DNA from: Acidobacteriota bacterium
GTDB taxonomy: Bacteria; Acidobacteriota; Terriglobia; Terriglobales; Acidobacteriaceae
Assembly: GCA_021779935.1 (NCBI GenBank)
Contig: JAJXZT010000001.1
Location: 243,244-307,243 of the forward strand
Reading direction: 5' to 3'
DNA length: 64,000 nt
Part shown: positions 56,655-64,000 of the stretch, piece after piece
How the letters are laid out: every line of letters starts with the position of its first letter
Numbering within the stretch: the first letter of the stretch is position 1
The notes under the pieces: model-generated
Seen by the model: the letters and a program-made list of their open reading frames with translations, nothing else
Database searches by the model: none
Told to the model about the DNA's origin: nothing
Made by a program: the position numbers and the translations under genes

Positions 56655-58394
56655 GTGGACAACAAAACCATCGCAACCGTCCTCTATGAGACTGCCGCTC
56701 TCCTTGAGATCGCCGGCGAAGATGTCTTCCGCATCCGTTCTTACCGTAACGCCGCCGAAGCCATTGAGGGCTGGACCCAGCCCATCTCCGAGATCGTCGC
56801 CGACACCAAGGCGCTGCTCGCCATCCCCGGCATCGGTAAAGGAATGGTCGCCCATCTTCAGGAGCTCCTTCGCGAAGGCCATCTCAAGATCCATCAGCAG
56901 TTGCTCGAAAAGTACCACCCCACCATGCTCGATCTCTTCAAAATCCAGGGGCTCGGTCCCAAGACCATCGCGCTCATCTGGGACGCCTTCCATGTCTCCG
57001 ATCCCGACGCCGTCGCCCAGCTCGCCCGCGAGGGCAAGCTTCGCTCCCTTCCCCGCATGAGCGAAAAGACCGAGCAGAAAATTCTCAAATCCATCGAGAC
57101 ATATCGATCTATTGCCGGACGCTTCCTCATCGACGAAGCCGACCGCACCGCGCAGCGCCTCATCGAGCATCTCGATGGACTCGCCGGCATCGAGAAGATA
57201 ACGCCCGCCGGTTCCTTCCGCCGGGGCCGCGAAACCGTCGGCGATCTCGACATGCTCATCACCGGCAAATGCGCCGCCAACGAGAAACAGCGCGCCGCCG
57301 TCATCGAGCGCATCCTCGCCTTCCCCGGCATCATGGACGTCCTCGCCAAGGGCGAAAACAAGGTTTCCTTCAAGCTCCGCAACGGCATGCAGGTCGATAT
57401 CCGCATCCTGCCGCCCGCTTCCTTCGGAGCCGCGCTTCTTTATTTCACCGGATCGAAATCACACAACGTCTCGCTCCGCCAGCGCGCCTTGAAAATGGGC
57501 TTCACTCTGAACGAATACGGCCTCTCGGAGTTGGACACCGAGAAGATCGTCGCCAGCAAAACCGAAGAGGACATCTACGAAAAGCTCGGCCTCGCATGGA
57601 TTCCTCCCGAGATGCGCGAGAACCTTGGCGAAATCGAACTCGCCGCCGCGCACAAGATTCCTCATCTCATCAAGCTTGAGGACATTAAGGGCGAAGTCCA
57701 CATGCACACCGTCGAGACCGACGGTAAAAACACCATTGAGGAGATGGCTCTCGCCGCTCGCGAGCGTGGCTACCAGTACATCGCCATCACCGACCACTCG
57801 CAGAACCTCGCCTTCGCCAACGGGCTCGACGAAGCGCGCGCCGAGGCTCACATCAAGCGCATCCACCGCTGCAACGAGCAGATCGACGGCATCACCATCC
57901 TCGCCGGCATTGAGGTCGACATCCTCGCCGATGGTGAACTCGACCTTGAAGATTCCGTCCTCGCGCAAATGGATGTCGTCATCGCCAGCGTCCACTCCCA
58001 CTTCAACCAGCCCGCCGAGAAAATGACCGAGCGCATTGTCCGCGCTGTCAGCAATCCCCACGTCACCGCCCTCGGCCATCCCACCGGGCGCCTGCTTCTT
58101 CGCCGTGAACCCTTCCAGTTCGATATGACCGCCGTCCTCGACGCCGCCGCAAAAAACAACGTCGCCATGGAACTCAACGCCTACCCCGACCGCCTCGACC
58201 TCAACGACGTCCACCTCCGCATGGCCAAGGAGCGCGGACTGAAAATCCTCATCAACACCGACGCTCACCACACCACGCACTTCGAAAAACTCAAGTACGG
58301 AATCCTCCAGGCACGCCGCGCCTGGCTCACCCCTTCGGATGTCCTCAACACTCTCCCCCGCGAAAAATTCCTCAAAGCCATCGTCCGGCGATGA
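56655..58394 (+). CDS. polX: family X DNA polymerase with PHP domain
   Basis: The 579-residue PolX fills short gaps in DNA repair and carries a nuclease. An N-terminal helix-hairpin-helix region (LLAIPGIGKGMVAHLQELL, residues about 55-73) leads to the nucleotidyltransferase core with GSFRRGRETVGDLDMLIT, where the GS motif and DxD metal ligands are clear. The C-terminal PHP domain has EVHMHTVETDGKNT, AITDHSQNL, GIEVDIL and TDAHH, complete for metal binding. The start is GTG with leaderless spacing. Confidence 0.96.
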   Translation: MDNKTIATVLYETAALLEIAGEDVFRIRSYRNAAEAIEGWTQPISEIVADTKALLAIPGIGKGMVAHLQELLREGHLKIHQQLLEKYHPTMLDLFKIQGLGPKTIALIWDAFHVSDPDAVAQLAREGKLRSLPRMSEKTEQKILKSIETYRSIAGRFLIDEADRTAQRLIEHLDGLAGIEKITPAGSFRRGRETVGDLDMLITGKCAANEKQRAAVIERILAFPGIMDVLAKGENKVSFKLRNGMQVDIRILPPASFGAALLYFTGSKSHNVSLRQRALKMGFTLNEYGLSELDTEKIVASKTEEDIYEKLGLAWIPPEMRENLGEIELAAAHKIPHLIKLEDIKGEVHMHTVETDGKNTIEEMALAARERGYQYIAITDHSQNLAFANGLDEARAEAHIKRIHRCNEQIDGITILAGIEVDILADGELDLEDSVLAQMDVVIASVHSHFNQPAEKMTERIVRAVSNPHVTALGHPTGRLLLRREPFQFDMTAVLDAAAKNNVAMELNAYPDRLDLNDVHLRMAKERGLKILINTDAHHTTHFEKLKYGILQARRAWLTPSDVLNTLPREKFLKAIVRR

Positions 58395-58410
58395 TGCTTC
58401 TCCTTTCCTC

Positions 58411-58438
58411 GAAACTTGAAACCTGAAACTCGAAACTG
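58411..58438. repeat. GAAACT-type short-unit repeat
   Basis: TCGAAACTTGAAACCTGAAA and CTCGAAACTG lie 16 bases after the polX stop codon. Confidence 0.6.
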
Positions 58439-58439
58439 C

Positions 58440-58495
58440 CTTCGTGTGCCCTATCCTTCTCTCGCGCATTCCGTGAGAGAGGGTGGAACACTCGA
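58440..58495. repeat. palindromic family II repeat, degenerate copy 3
   Basis: CTTCGTGTGCCCTATCC and a CCTTCTCTC / GAGAGAGGGTGG inverted repeat match the centre of the copies at 52568 and 53524. Confidence 0.5.
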
Positions 58496-58506
58496 CCTCT
58501 CCGACG

Positions 58507-59070
58507 GGTGGCCTGTTCAAGTCCTCTTTCGACTTGAGCGGGGCAGTTCTCTGATGTCGCACGAAAGCTCCTCTGATACAGTTCTCAACGTGCTTTGGGA
58601 ATTGAACCGGTTTCACGAATCCGGTTACGACGCTTCCGGCAATCTGCTGAGCGGAGGCTACGGCTACGATGCCGAGGAACGCATGTCGTCGGCAGCGGGC
58701 ATCACCTACACCTACGACGGAGACGGCGGGCGCGTACGGAAGTCGAACGGCAAGCTTTACTGGACGGGGCCGGGCAGCGAGCCGCTGCTGGAGAGCGACG
58801 CGGCTGGCAACTTCACGGCCGAGTACATCTTCTTCAACGGCAAGCGAGTGGCGCGACGCGACCTGCCGGGCGGCGCGGTGCACTACTACTTCTCCGACCA
58901 CCTGGGCACGGCCAGCGTGATTACCAGCAACACGGGGGTTGTGCAGAAGGAATCTGACTACTATCCGTACGGCGGCGAGCGCCGCATCCTCGACGCCGAC
59001 TCGAACAGCTACAAGTTCACCGGCAAAGAACGCGACTCCGAAACCGGCCTCGACTACTTCGGAGCGCGGT
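58507..59070 (+). repeat. about 564-bp direct repeat of the RHS core, left copy
   Basis: This stretch recurs at 63342-63905 (offset 4835), from GGTGGCCTGTTCAAG onwards. The encoded proteins differ at about seven of 173 residues. It includes an imperfect palindrome with TTCAAGTC and GACTTGAG arms similar to family I. Confidence 0.93.
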
Positions 59071-59723
59071 ACTACGGCTCGAACATGGGGCGGTTCCTCA
59101 GCCCTGACCCAAAGATGCTCAGCTCACAACGGTTGTACGACCCGCAGCAATGGAACATGTATCAGTACGGTCGAAACAACCCCATCACTATGATTGACCC
59201 TGACGGTCGCGAAGTGAAGATTGCGACTCAGGAGCTTCAAAAGTCATTCGACCGCCTGATGAAATCGGAGAAGTTCCGAAATGCCGTCGCTCCGTATCAA
59301 GGCAAGAACAACCCTGACCTGATAATCGGACGGGGGAAGCTCGGCTTTGACCCGATGGAGCCCACTCGAAAGGAACTGGGTGTCACCAAGCCGTCCATCG
59401 TACCCGTTATCCACAATTGTTCGTCGGCCACCAATTGCACAGACATACCGGCGAAGTTGAAAAGCACCACAATCACCATCGCCGACAGCGTGAAGGAGGG
59501 CAAAGGCAAGGAGCAACTCGATGGCGTTCTCGGCCACGAGGTGAGCCATGGCAGTGATGCTGCCAAAGACCCACAAGGGTATTTGGACGAATCCCAGAGT
59601 GAGCAGAACAAGCTCCACGATGACCGAACACAGGAGAAACGCGCCGACCAGTTCTCGGACGACGTGCGAAAAGAGGTGAAGCAGGAAGAGAAGCGCGAGA
59701 AGAAGGAGAAGAAAGATGAGTAA
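58554..59723 (+). CDS. truncated RHS core protein with zincin-like toxin tip (RHS1)
   Basis: The 389-residue product begins inside the RHS repeat region (GNLLSGGYGYDAEERMSSA, a YD-repeat) and contains the RHS core ending (HYYFSDHLGTASVITSN, YPYGGERRI, FTGKERDSETGLDYFGARYY, NPITMIDPDGRE). It has no export or N-terminal RHS part. The variable C-terminus (residues about 222-389) has HEVSH near 325 and later EKRADQFSDDV, fitting a zincin metalloprotease, and ends in a Lys/Glu-rich tail. The next gene overlaps by 8 bases. The upstream frame to 58416 reads repeats, so ATG 58554 is taken. Confidence 0.88.
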   Translation: MSHESSSDTVLNVLWELNRFHESGYDASGNLLSGGYGYDAEERMSSAAGITYTYDGDGGRVRKSNGKLYWTGPGSEPLLESDAAGNFTAEYIFFNGKRVARRDLPGGAVHYYFSDHLGTASVITSNTGVVQKESDYYPYGGERRILDADSNSYKFTGKERDSETGLDYFGARYYGSNMGRFLSPDPKMLSSQRLYDPQQWNMYQYGRNNPITMIDPDGREVKIATQELQKSFDRLMKSEKFRNAVAPYQGKNNPDLIIGRGKLGFDPMEPTRKELGVTKPSIVPVIHNCSSATNCTDIPAKLKSTTITIADSVKEGKGKEQLDGVLGHEVSHGSDAAKDPQGYLDESQSEQNKLHDDRTQEKRADQFSDDVRKEVKQEEKREKKEKKDE

Positions 59724-60522
59724 ACGAAGCGCGTTCGTTCTCCTCCTTTTGCTCACTGCCGCTCAGTATGTGCTCGGGCAGGCGACCATTTCAGATGAAC
59801 AGGTTCGAGCCGCCGCTGAAGACAAAGTTTCTAAGGCGATGGAAATTCCCCGTTCGGCGCTAACTACACGACGGCGCGAGGACTTGGACGATTCGTTGTT
59901 CTCGTTCCAGAGAAAAATCGCTGGGCATATCCACCGGGGTGGATTCTTCGTGGAGGTCGTTGATGGGGGATATCAAGTAACTCCAGCCGAAGCGACGTTT
60001 ACACCACCGACCCGGAAGTGGCTGGTAGCGGTCTCGCCCGATGGGAAACCGTATGGTCTATACGGCTTTCCTGATGCTCTCGCAGCTTTCAACGAGCTTG
60101 TTTCGTCAGTCGGCGTTGACGTGCGTAATGAAAGCCAGGCGGAGAGCTTCGGCAGATTCTGCCTTGCCGCCGTTGAAGCGAGCGATTCGAGCATCCTTTA
60201 TGACAAGCTACGTTTGCGACACAAGGCGGAGGAGCAGTTCCTAGGCTACATGGATTCGCACACACCCACTTCGGTTAAGGAACAACAGTTCCTGAAATGG
60301 TGGCGCGGCTTTGCCGCTCTGAATGTGCGGAATATCGCTCCTCAGGTGGTGAAGACCGATAGCTCTTACACCGTCCGGTTCAACTTGTTGCAACTTACAA
60401 CGGGCAGGACGCCGAGCATTGCGGCATGGGTAATTGGGATTTCGGCTGGCGGCACGTGCAAAGTACAGTCGAGGCAAACGGTTTACCCCATCGAAGGGAA
60501 GCAGCCCCATGTCCAGCGATGA
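59716..60522 (+). CDS. exported candidate immunity protein for RHS1
   Basis: The 268-residue product has a signal peptide (1-21, LLLLLTAAQYVLGQ). The mature part is mixed alpha/beta with no recognised family (WLVAVSPDGKPYGLYGFPDAL, FLKWWRGFAALNV). Its ATGAGTAA overlap with RHS1 and its position after a toxin tip are typical of immunity genes. Export would place it in the periplasm; whether it neutralises the metalloprotease-like tip is an inference. GC content is lower than in the surrounding chromosome. Confidence 0.75.
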   Translation: MSKRSAFVLLLLLTAAQYVLGQATISDEQVRAAAEDKVSKAMEIPRSALTTRRREDLDDSLFSFQRKIAGHIHRGGFFVEVVDGGYQVTPAEATFTPPTRKWLVAVSPDGKPYGLYGFPDALAAFNELVSSVGVDVRNESQAESFGRFCLAAVEASDSSILYDKLRLRHKAEEQFLGYMDSHTPTSVKEQQFLKWWRGFAALNVRNIAPQVVKTDSSYTVRFNLLQLTTGRTPSIAAWVIGISAGGTCKVQSRQTVYPIEGKQPHVQR

Positions 60523-61375
60523 GGGATTGATGTACGACGCCGTGTCCAATTGTGCGCCACGGTTCACCGGCAAAGAACGCGACTCCGAAACCGGCCTCGA
60601 CTACTTCGGAGCTAGATACTACGGCTCCAACATGGGGCGGTGGATGAGCCCGGATTGGAGTGCCGCTCCCGTACCTGTTCCGTATGCTGACCTCACCGAC
60701 CCCCAAACTCTGAACCTCTACGGCTACGTTCGGAATAATCCACTGAGCCATGCCGATGCGGATGGGCACTGCTGTTCGGCTGAGTGGAACTTCTTCAAGG
60801 CGGAAGTCAGAGGCGTTTGGAATGCGACCGGTGGAGGTGTCGTCGCTCTCGGTCGCTCAGTCGTTTCTGGCGAAGCAGGTCGCAACATCGCAACAACTGC
60901 CAATCTGGCCGTGCACAGCCCCGGCGCAATCGGCGAAGCGGGAAAGCAGTTTGGTTCCCAGATGGTCTCCACCGTCAAGGCTGCTGCACAGGGAAATCCT
61001 GAGGCCATCGGAGAAACCGTCGGCACTGCGGCCCTTTTTGCTGCGCCCTATGCGAAAGGGATACTTCCATCCAAAACCACAACGATGTTTCGTGCTGTTG
61101 ACGGCGCAGAACTTGGCGACATCAACGCTTCGGGGGCTTTTAAAGCATCCCCAAATGGGACCGAGTACAAGGGATTCTTCAATAACGCAAGTGACGCGCA
61201 GCAATTCGGCAACAACATGCAAAAGCTGACGGGAGACCAACACAGCGTTGTGTCAGGAGATGTTCCCAATTCGGTGTTGAAGAACTCGCCTAACCACACT
61301 GCCGCTGGCGAAGGCCCGGGAAAGCTAATTCGTACCGAAGACTTGTCGAAGATTAAGAACGTGAAGGAGCAATGA
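60509..61375 (+). CDS. RHS orphan tip with ADP-ribosyltransferase-like C-terminus (RHS2)
   Basis: The 288-residue product carries only the last RHS-core segment (FTGKERDSETGLDYFGARYYGSNMGRW, then LNLYGYVRNNPLSHADADG). A linker (about 90-180, Ala/Gly-rich) leads to a tip with MFRAVDGAELGDINASGAF, EYKGFFNNASDAQQFG and HSVVSGDVPNSVL. This pattern resembles the ART-type tips of polymorphic toxins; the catalytic residues cannot be confirmed by eye. ATG 60509 overlaps the previous gene by 14 bases. A longer frame to 60434 is possible. Confidence 0.8.
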   Translation: MSSDEGLMYDAVSNCAPRFTGKERDSETGLDYFGARYYGSNMGRWMSPDWSAAPVPVPYADLTDPQTLNLYGYVRNNPLSHADADGHCCSAEWNFFKAEVRGVWNATGGGVVALGRSVVSGEAGRNIATTANLAVHSPGAIGEAGKQFGSQMVSTVKAAAQGNPEAIGETVGTAALFAAPYAKGILPSKTTTMFRAVDGAELGDINASGAFKASPNGTEYKGFFNNASDAQQFGNNMQKLTGDQHSVVSGDVPNSVLKNSPNHTAAGEGPGKLIRTEDLSKIKNVKEQ

Positions 61376-61376
61376 T

Positions 61377-61829
61377 ATGCCACTTGTAATCTTTGACAGC
61401 GACGAAACCACTGTGCAGTTGATTAGGAAATCGCTTGGAGATGCCAAGCAGATTCATGTGTTTCTTGGAAACGGGCCGACTGCAACTTCCGCGTGTGCTC
61501 TAGATGCGCTTTGGGTAACAGCAATGCAGGGCGAACGATTCGGCTTGTCGGTGAACCTAGCACCCGGTGAATGCGTTATTGGTCAGAATTCCCCCGAGAT
61601 GGTCGCCAAAGGTCTCCCAAGGCACATCGTCGCATGTGGAACCGATAATCACTCCAACTGGCTTCAGGTTGCTGTTAGGGCTGTGGTGCGTACGATTTCA
61701 GACTTCAATACGAAACATGAAACCTCTGACGCAATTTGCAGGGTTGGCACCATTCCAGAAAACCTCGGCCTCACACACAGGAACGTGGATTCCGTTATGA
61801 CGGTGCTGAAGGGCGAGTGGGATGTTTGA
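61377..61829 (+). CDS. cytoplasmic candidate immunity protein for RHS2
   Basis: The 150-residue product has no signal peptide or TM helix. It begins LVIFDSDETTVQLIRK and has VFLGNGPTATSACALDALWV and LPRHIVACGTDNHSN, an alpha/beta pattern with no family that I recognise. It starts one base after the RHS2 stop codon. A cytoplasmic location would suit a toxin acting inside the cell. The function is inferred from position only. Confidence 0.7.
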   Translation: MPLVIFDSDETTVQLIRKSLGDAKQIHVFLGNGPTATSACALDALWVTAMQGERFGLSVNLAPGECVIGQNSPEMVAKGLPRHIVACGTDNHSNWLQVAVRAVVRTISDFNTKHETSDAICRVGTIPENLGLTHRNVDSVMTVLKGEWDV

Positions 61830-62685
61830 GGCTGCTTGTACGATGCCCTCGCCAGCAGAATCAACTGGCGACCCTCACCGTGCCTTCGAAACGACGCATG
61901 AGTTCTTCACGTACGACTTCTGCTCTCTGCAAGCGGAGCGGATGCGCGTTTCGATTCATTACAAGTTCACCGGCAAAGAACGGGATACCGAAACCGGGCT
62001 GGATTACTTCGGAGCGAGATACTACGGCAGCAGCATGGGAAGGTTCGTTTCCCCTGACGAGTTCCCCGACGGACCAGTAGATTTGTTCGATGAGGACGAG
62101 CCACCGTCCAAAGCACTGCCGTATGCCGATATCAACGAGCCACAGTCGTTGAATAAGTACGCATATACGTACGACAACCCGCTTCGCTATGTTGATCCAG
62201 ATGGACACAAGATCATATACGCAAATGGGATAGAACCTCCGACTGACCAGCGGGTGCTCAACATTCTGAATAGTATCGACAAGCAGAATGGATCAAAGGA
62301 CGTGATTGTAACGTCGGGGTACAGAGATCCCGAGCGAAATGCTGCCGCTGGCGGAGCTAAGGACAGTCTGCATCTGCAGGGAAAGGCAGCCGACATAAGG
62401 GTCCCGGGGCAAACTCCAGACCAGACAGCTGCACAAGCCGTCAAAGCTGGGGCAACAGGCGTCAGCACGTATGACAAGTCTAAAGGCACCCCGCGCGTGC
62501 ACGTTGATGTGAGGAAGGGTGAATGGAATGGACATAATGGGAAAACAATGACGGGCAGGCCACAATGGCGAACCAACCCGGACAAAGTACTAGGGACGAA
62601 TAGGAGCACCCCGACCGGTACAGCGCAGAGCGCACCGAGCTTCTGGCAAAGGGCAGTCGACAAAATAAGGGAGTACATACATTGA
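61822..62685 (+). CDS. RHS orphan tip with M15-type peptidase C-terminus (RHS3)
   Basis: The 287-residue product has an unrelated 45-residue start, then the core segment FTGKERDTETGLDYFGARYYGSSMGRF and YAYTYDNPLRYVDPDGH. The tip (about 130-250) has the peptidase M15 metal-binding pattern: VTSGYRDPERN, HLQGKAADIRV (His and Asp) and HVDV (His). This fits a D,D- or L,D-peptidase that cuts peptidoglycan, as in phage endolysins and known toxin tips. It overlaps the previous gene by 8 bases and the next by 4. Confidence 0.88.
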   Translation: MFEAACTMPSPAESTGDPHRAFETTHEFFTYDFCSLQAERMRVSIHYKFTGKERDTETGLDYFGARYYGSSMGRFVSPDEFPDGPVDLFDEDEPPSKALPYADINEPQSLNKYAYTYDNPLRYVDPDGHKIIYANGIEPPTDQRVLNILNSIDKQNGSKDVIVTSGYRDPERNAAAGGAKDSLHLQGKAADIRVPGQTPDQTAAQAVKAGATGVSTYDKSKGTPRVHVDVRKGEWNGHNGKTMTGRPQWRTNPDKVLGTNRSTPTGTAQSAPSFWQRAVDKIREYIH

Positions 62686-63242
62686 TGCAACCCAATTGGA
62701 TTAGAGAAGCGACATTCGATCCAGTTCACAGAACTCAGATCGGCTCACAAGAACGACAGACGCGTTCGCTGCTCGTAGGTGTTTGGTGCTTGGTGATTAT
62801 GCTTCTTACTTTGACGAGTATCACGGCATCGTGTGCGAGAAAGCCATCGCCAGATCAGCAATCTGGTACACGAGTTCAGGACAACTCCAATCGTCGGCCG
62901 GACGCAAACGCAAATGAACCTTCTGCGGTTCTTAAGTTGTATTGCGAGTTCGAGCAAAAACAAGAGTATGCCAAGATGTATGCGCTCCTTTCTGATCGAC
63001 GCAAAAAGTACCTTGAGAAGTTCAATGTGCGGAACTCTGAACAGTATCGTGATCTGCGAGAGAGTTCGGAAGCTGCTTGGAGCGATTTTGTTATTGAAGG
63101 CAGTTCAGATCAACCAGATGGTAGGGTCTCATTCGTTGGACACGCCCGAGTTGAGGAAACTGGAGAAGCGCGGCAGCTGCCGTTTGAGGCGATCCTCAGC
63201 AAGGAACGTGGAAAATGGAAGGTCGATGACTGGAAGTATTAA
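62682..63242 (+). CDS. membrane-anchored candidate immunity protein for RHS3
   Basis: The 186-residue product has one TM helix (about residues 31-49), followed by a Cys (TASCARK) that could be a poorly conserved lipobox. A polar Asn/Pro linker and an NTF2-like outer domain follow (VLKLYCEFEQKQEYAKMYALLSDRRKKYL, ILSKERGKWKVDDW). A periplasmic domain would face a peptidoglycan-cutting toxin. ATGATG starts within the RHS3 stop region. Function is inferred from position and topology. Confidence 0.72.
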   Translation: MMQPNWIREATFDPVHRTQIGSQERQTRSLLVGVWCLVIMLLTLTSITASCARKPSPDQQSGTRVQDNSNRRPDANANEPSAVLKLYCEFEQKQEYAKMYALLSDRRKKYLEKFNVRNSEQYRDLRESSEAAWSDFVIEGSSDQPDGRVSFVGHARVEETGEARQLPFEAILSKERGKWKVDDWKY

Positions 63243-63341
63243 GCGACATGCGGGTAATCCTCGATAAGGCGGGTAACCCACTCAAGCGCGGTGTTCGCTT
63301 GTGTGGCAAGTGGCCCGGGTTACCGAACTGAAACCACTGAC

Positions 63342-63905
63342 GGTGGCCTGTTCAAGTCCTCTTTCGACTTGAGCGGGGCAGTTCTCTGATGTCGCACGAA
63401 AGCTCCTCTGATACAGTTCTCAACGTGCTTTGGGAATTGAACCGGTTTCACGAATCCGGTTACGACGCTTCCGGCAATCTGCTGAGCGGAGGCTACGGCT
63501 ACGATGCCGAGGAACGCATGTCGTCGGCAGCGGGCATCACCTACACCTACGACGGAGACGGCAGGCGAGTACGGAAGTCGAACGGCAAGCTCTATTGGAC
63601 AGGGCTGGGCAGCGAGCCGCTGCTGGAGAGCGACGCGGCGGGCAACTTCACGGCCGAGTACATTTTCTTCAGCGGCAAGCGAGTGGCGCGGCGGGACCTG
63701 CCGGGCGGCGCGGTGCACTACTACTTCTCCGACCACCTCGGCACGGCCAGCGTGATTACCAGCAACACGGGAGTTGTGCAGAAGGAATCCGACCACTACC
63801 CGTACGGCGGCGAGCGACGCATCCTCGACGCCGACTCGAACAACTACCACTTCACCGGCAAAGAACGCGACCAAGAAACCGGTCTCGACTACTTCGGGGC
63901 TAGAA
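63342..63905 (+). repeat. about 564-bp direct repeat of the RHS core, right copy
   Basis: The match to 58507-59070 stops at GGGGCTAGA. The right copy differs by scattered substitutions only, which suggests recent duplication or gene conversion. Confidence 0.93.
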
Positions 63906-64000
63906 CCTGTCTCATAAACATGTGGAGACTGAAAATGGTGCATTCTAGGGATGCTCTGTGTGTCTCCGCAAGCGCCGATGGCAGGACGCTGGGAGTTAAC
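63389..64000 (+). pseudogene. RHS core copy interrupted at 63905
   Basis: The frame repeats RHS1 residues 1-173 (from MSHESSSDTVLNVLWELNRF to LDYFGAR). It then changes to unrelated sequence (TCLINMWRLKM...) and stays open to the window end. The expected continuation YYGSNMGR is missing. The product would lack a tip. The right side beyond the window could hold the rest. Confidence 0.75.
63906..64000 (+). mobile_element. candidate left end of an insertion element
   Basis: Homology to the RHS core ends abruptly, and the following DNA starts ACCTGTCTCATAAACATGTG, which resembles an IS end. No transposase is visible in the 95 bases. A CTAG sequence at the junction could be a target duplication. 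Confidence 0.35.

Overview
The window is a GC-rich, gene-dense bacterial chromosome segment, most like an acidobacterium (Acidobacteriota, Terriglobia/Koribacter-type). This assignment is an inference. It rests on three dispersed genes of the futalosine menaquinone route (mqnA, mqnC, mqnD), a membrane pyrophosphatase of the DNAGDSVG type, an NtrC-type two-component pair, an RHS toxin locus, and unusual families of short intergenic repeats. There is no rRNA, CRISPR array or prophage. One tRNA gene (Asn, GTT) is present.

Layout. 1-11.2 kb: the N-terminal part of KdpD, leaving the window at the left edge, faces a divergent gene carrying the DUF4118/histidine-kinase half. Then come the tRNA and metabolic genes (aldo/keto reductase, glycerate 2-kinase, metallo-beta-lactamase-fold hydrolase, HIBADH-family reductase, SDR), a K+-channel-like protein and an MscS channel. 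11.2-24 kb: membrane pyrophosphatase behind a long leader, M20 peptidase, Dps, a thioredoxin-fold DUF255 protein, hydrolases, a CBS protein, and a DUF58 gene cluster. 24-28.5 kb: a PDZ/7-8TM/GAF/PAS sensor kinase overlapping an NtrC-type activator, with a matching sigma-54 promoter in front. 28.6-46 kb: serine hydrolase, mlaE-mlaF, topA, dprA, mqnA, two small exported proteins (one polycationic, one ComEA-like), mqnC, a processive GT2 glycosyltransferase and mqnD. 46-58.4 kb: PilZ protein, M49-like peptidase, HAD hydrolase, rsgA, two exported rubrerythrins around a DUF2231 membrane protein, NUDIX hydrolase, cold-shock protein and polX. 58.5-64 kb: an RHS region with one RHS core, three different C-terminal toxin-like tips each followed by a candidate immunity gene, and a second RHS core copy that breaks off into unrelated DNA.

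Two genome-wide habits show up. First, many genes have a TAnnnT box ending 6-8 bases before an ATG/GTG and no Shine-Dalgarno sequence, as expected for leaderless mRNAs; this also resolves several start codons. Second, from about 20 kb, and densely from 32 to 58 kb, intergenic DNA carries palindromic elements (some are clearly intrinsic terminators) and degenerate arrays of short units placed just before genes.

The RHS locus is the most striking system. The tips look like a zincin protease, a possible ADP-ribosyltransferase and an M15 peptidoglycan peptidase. The predicted location of each candidate immunity protein (exported, cytoplasmic, membrane-anchored) fits, or at least does not conflict with, the predicted site of toxin action. 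The cassettes overlap by a few bases as if translated in series. A 78-bp core segment is repeated at each junction, and about 560 bp of the core is directly repeated on both sides of the array, which suggests tip exchange by homologous recombination.
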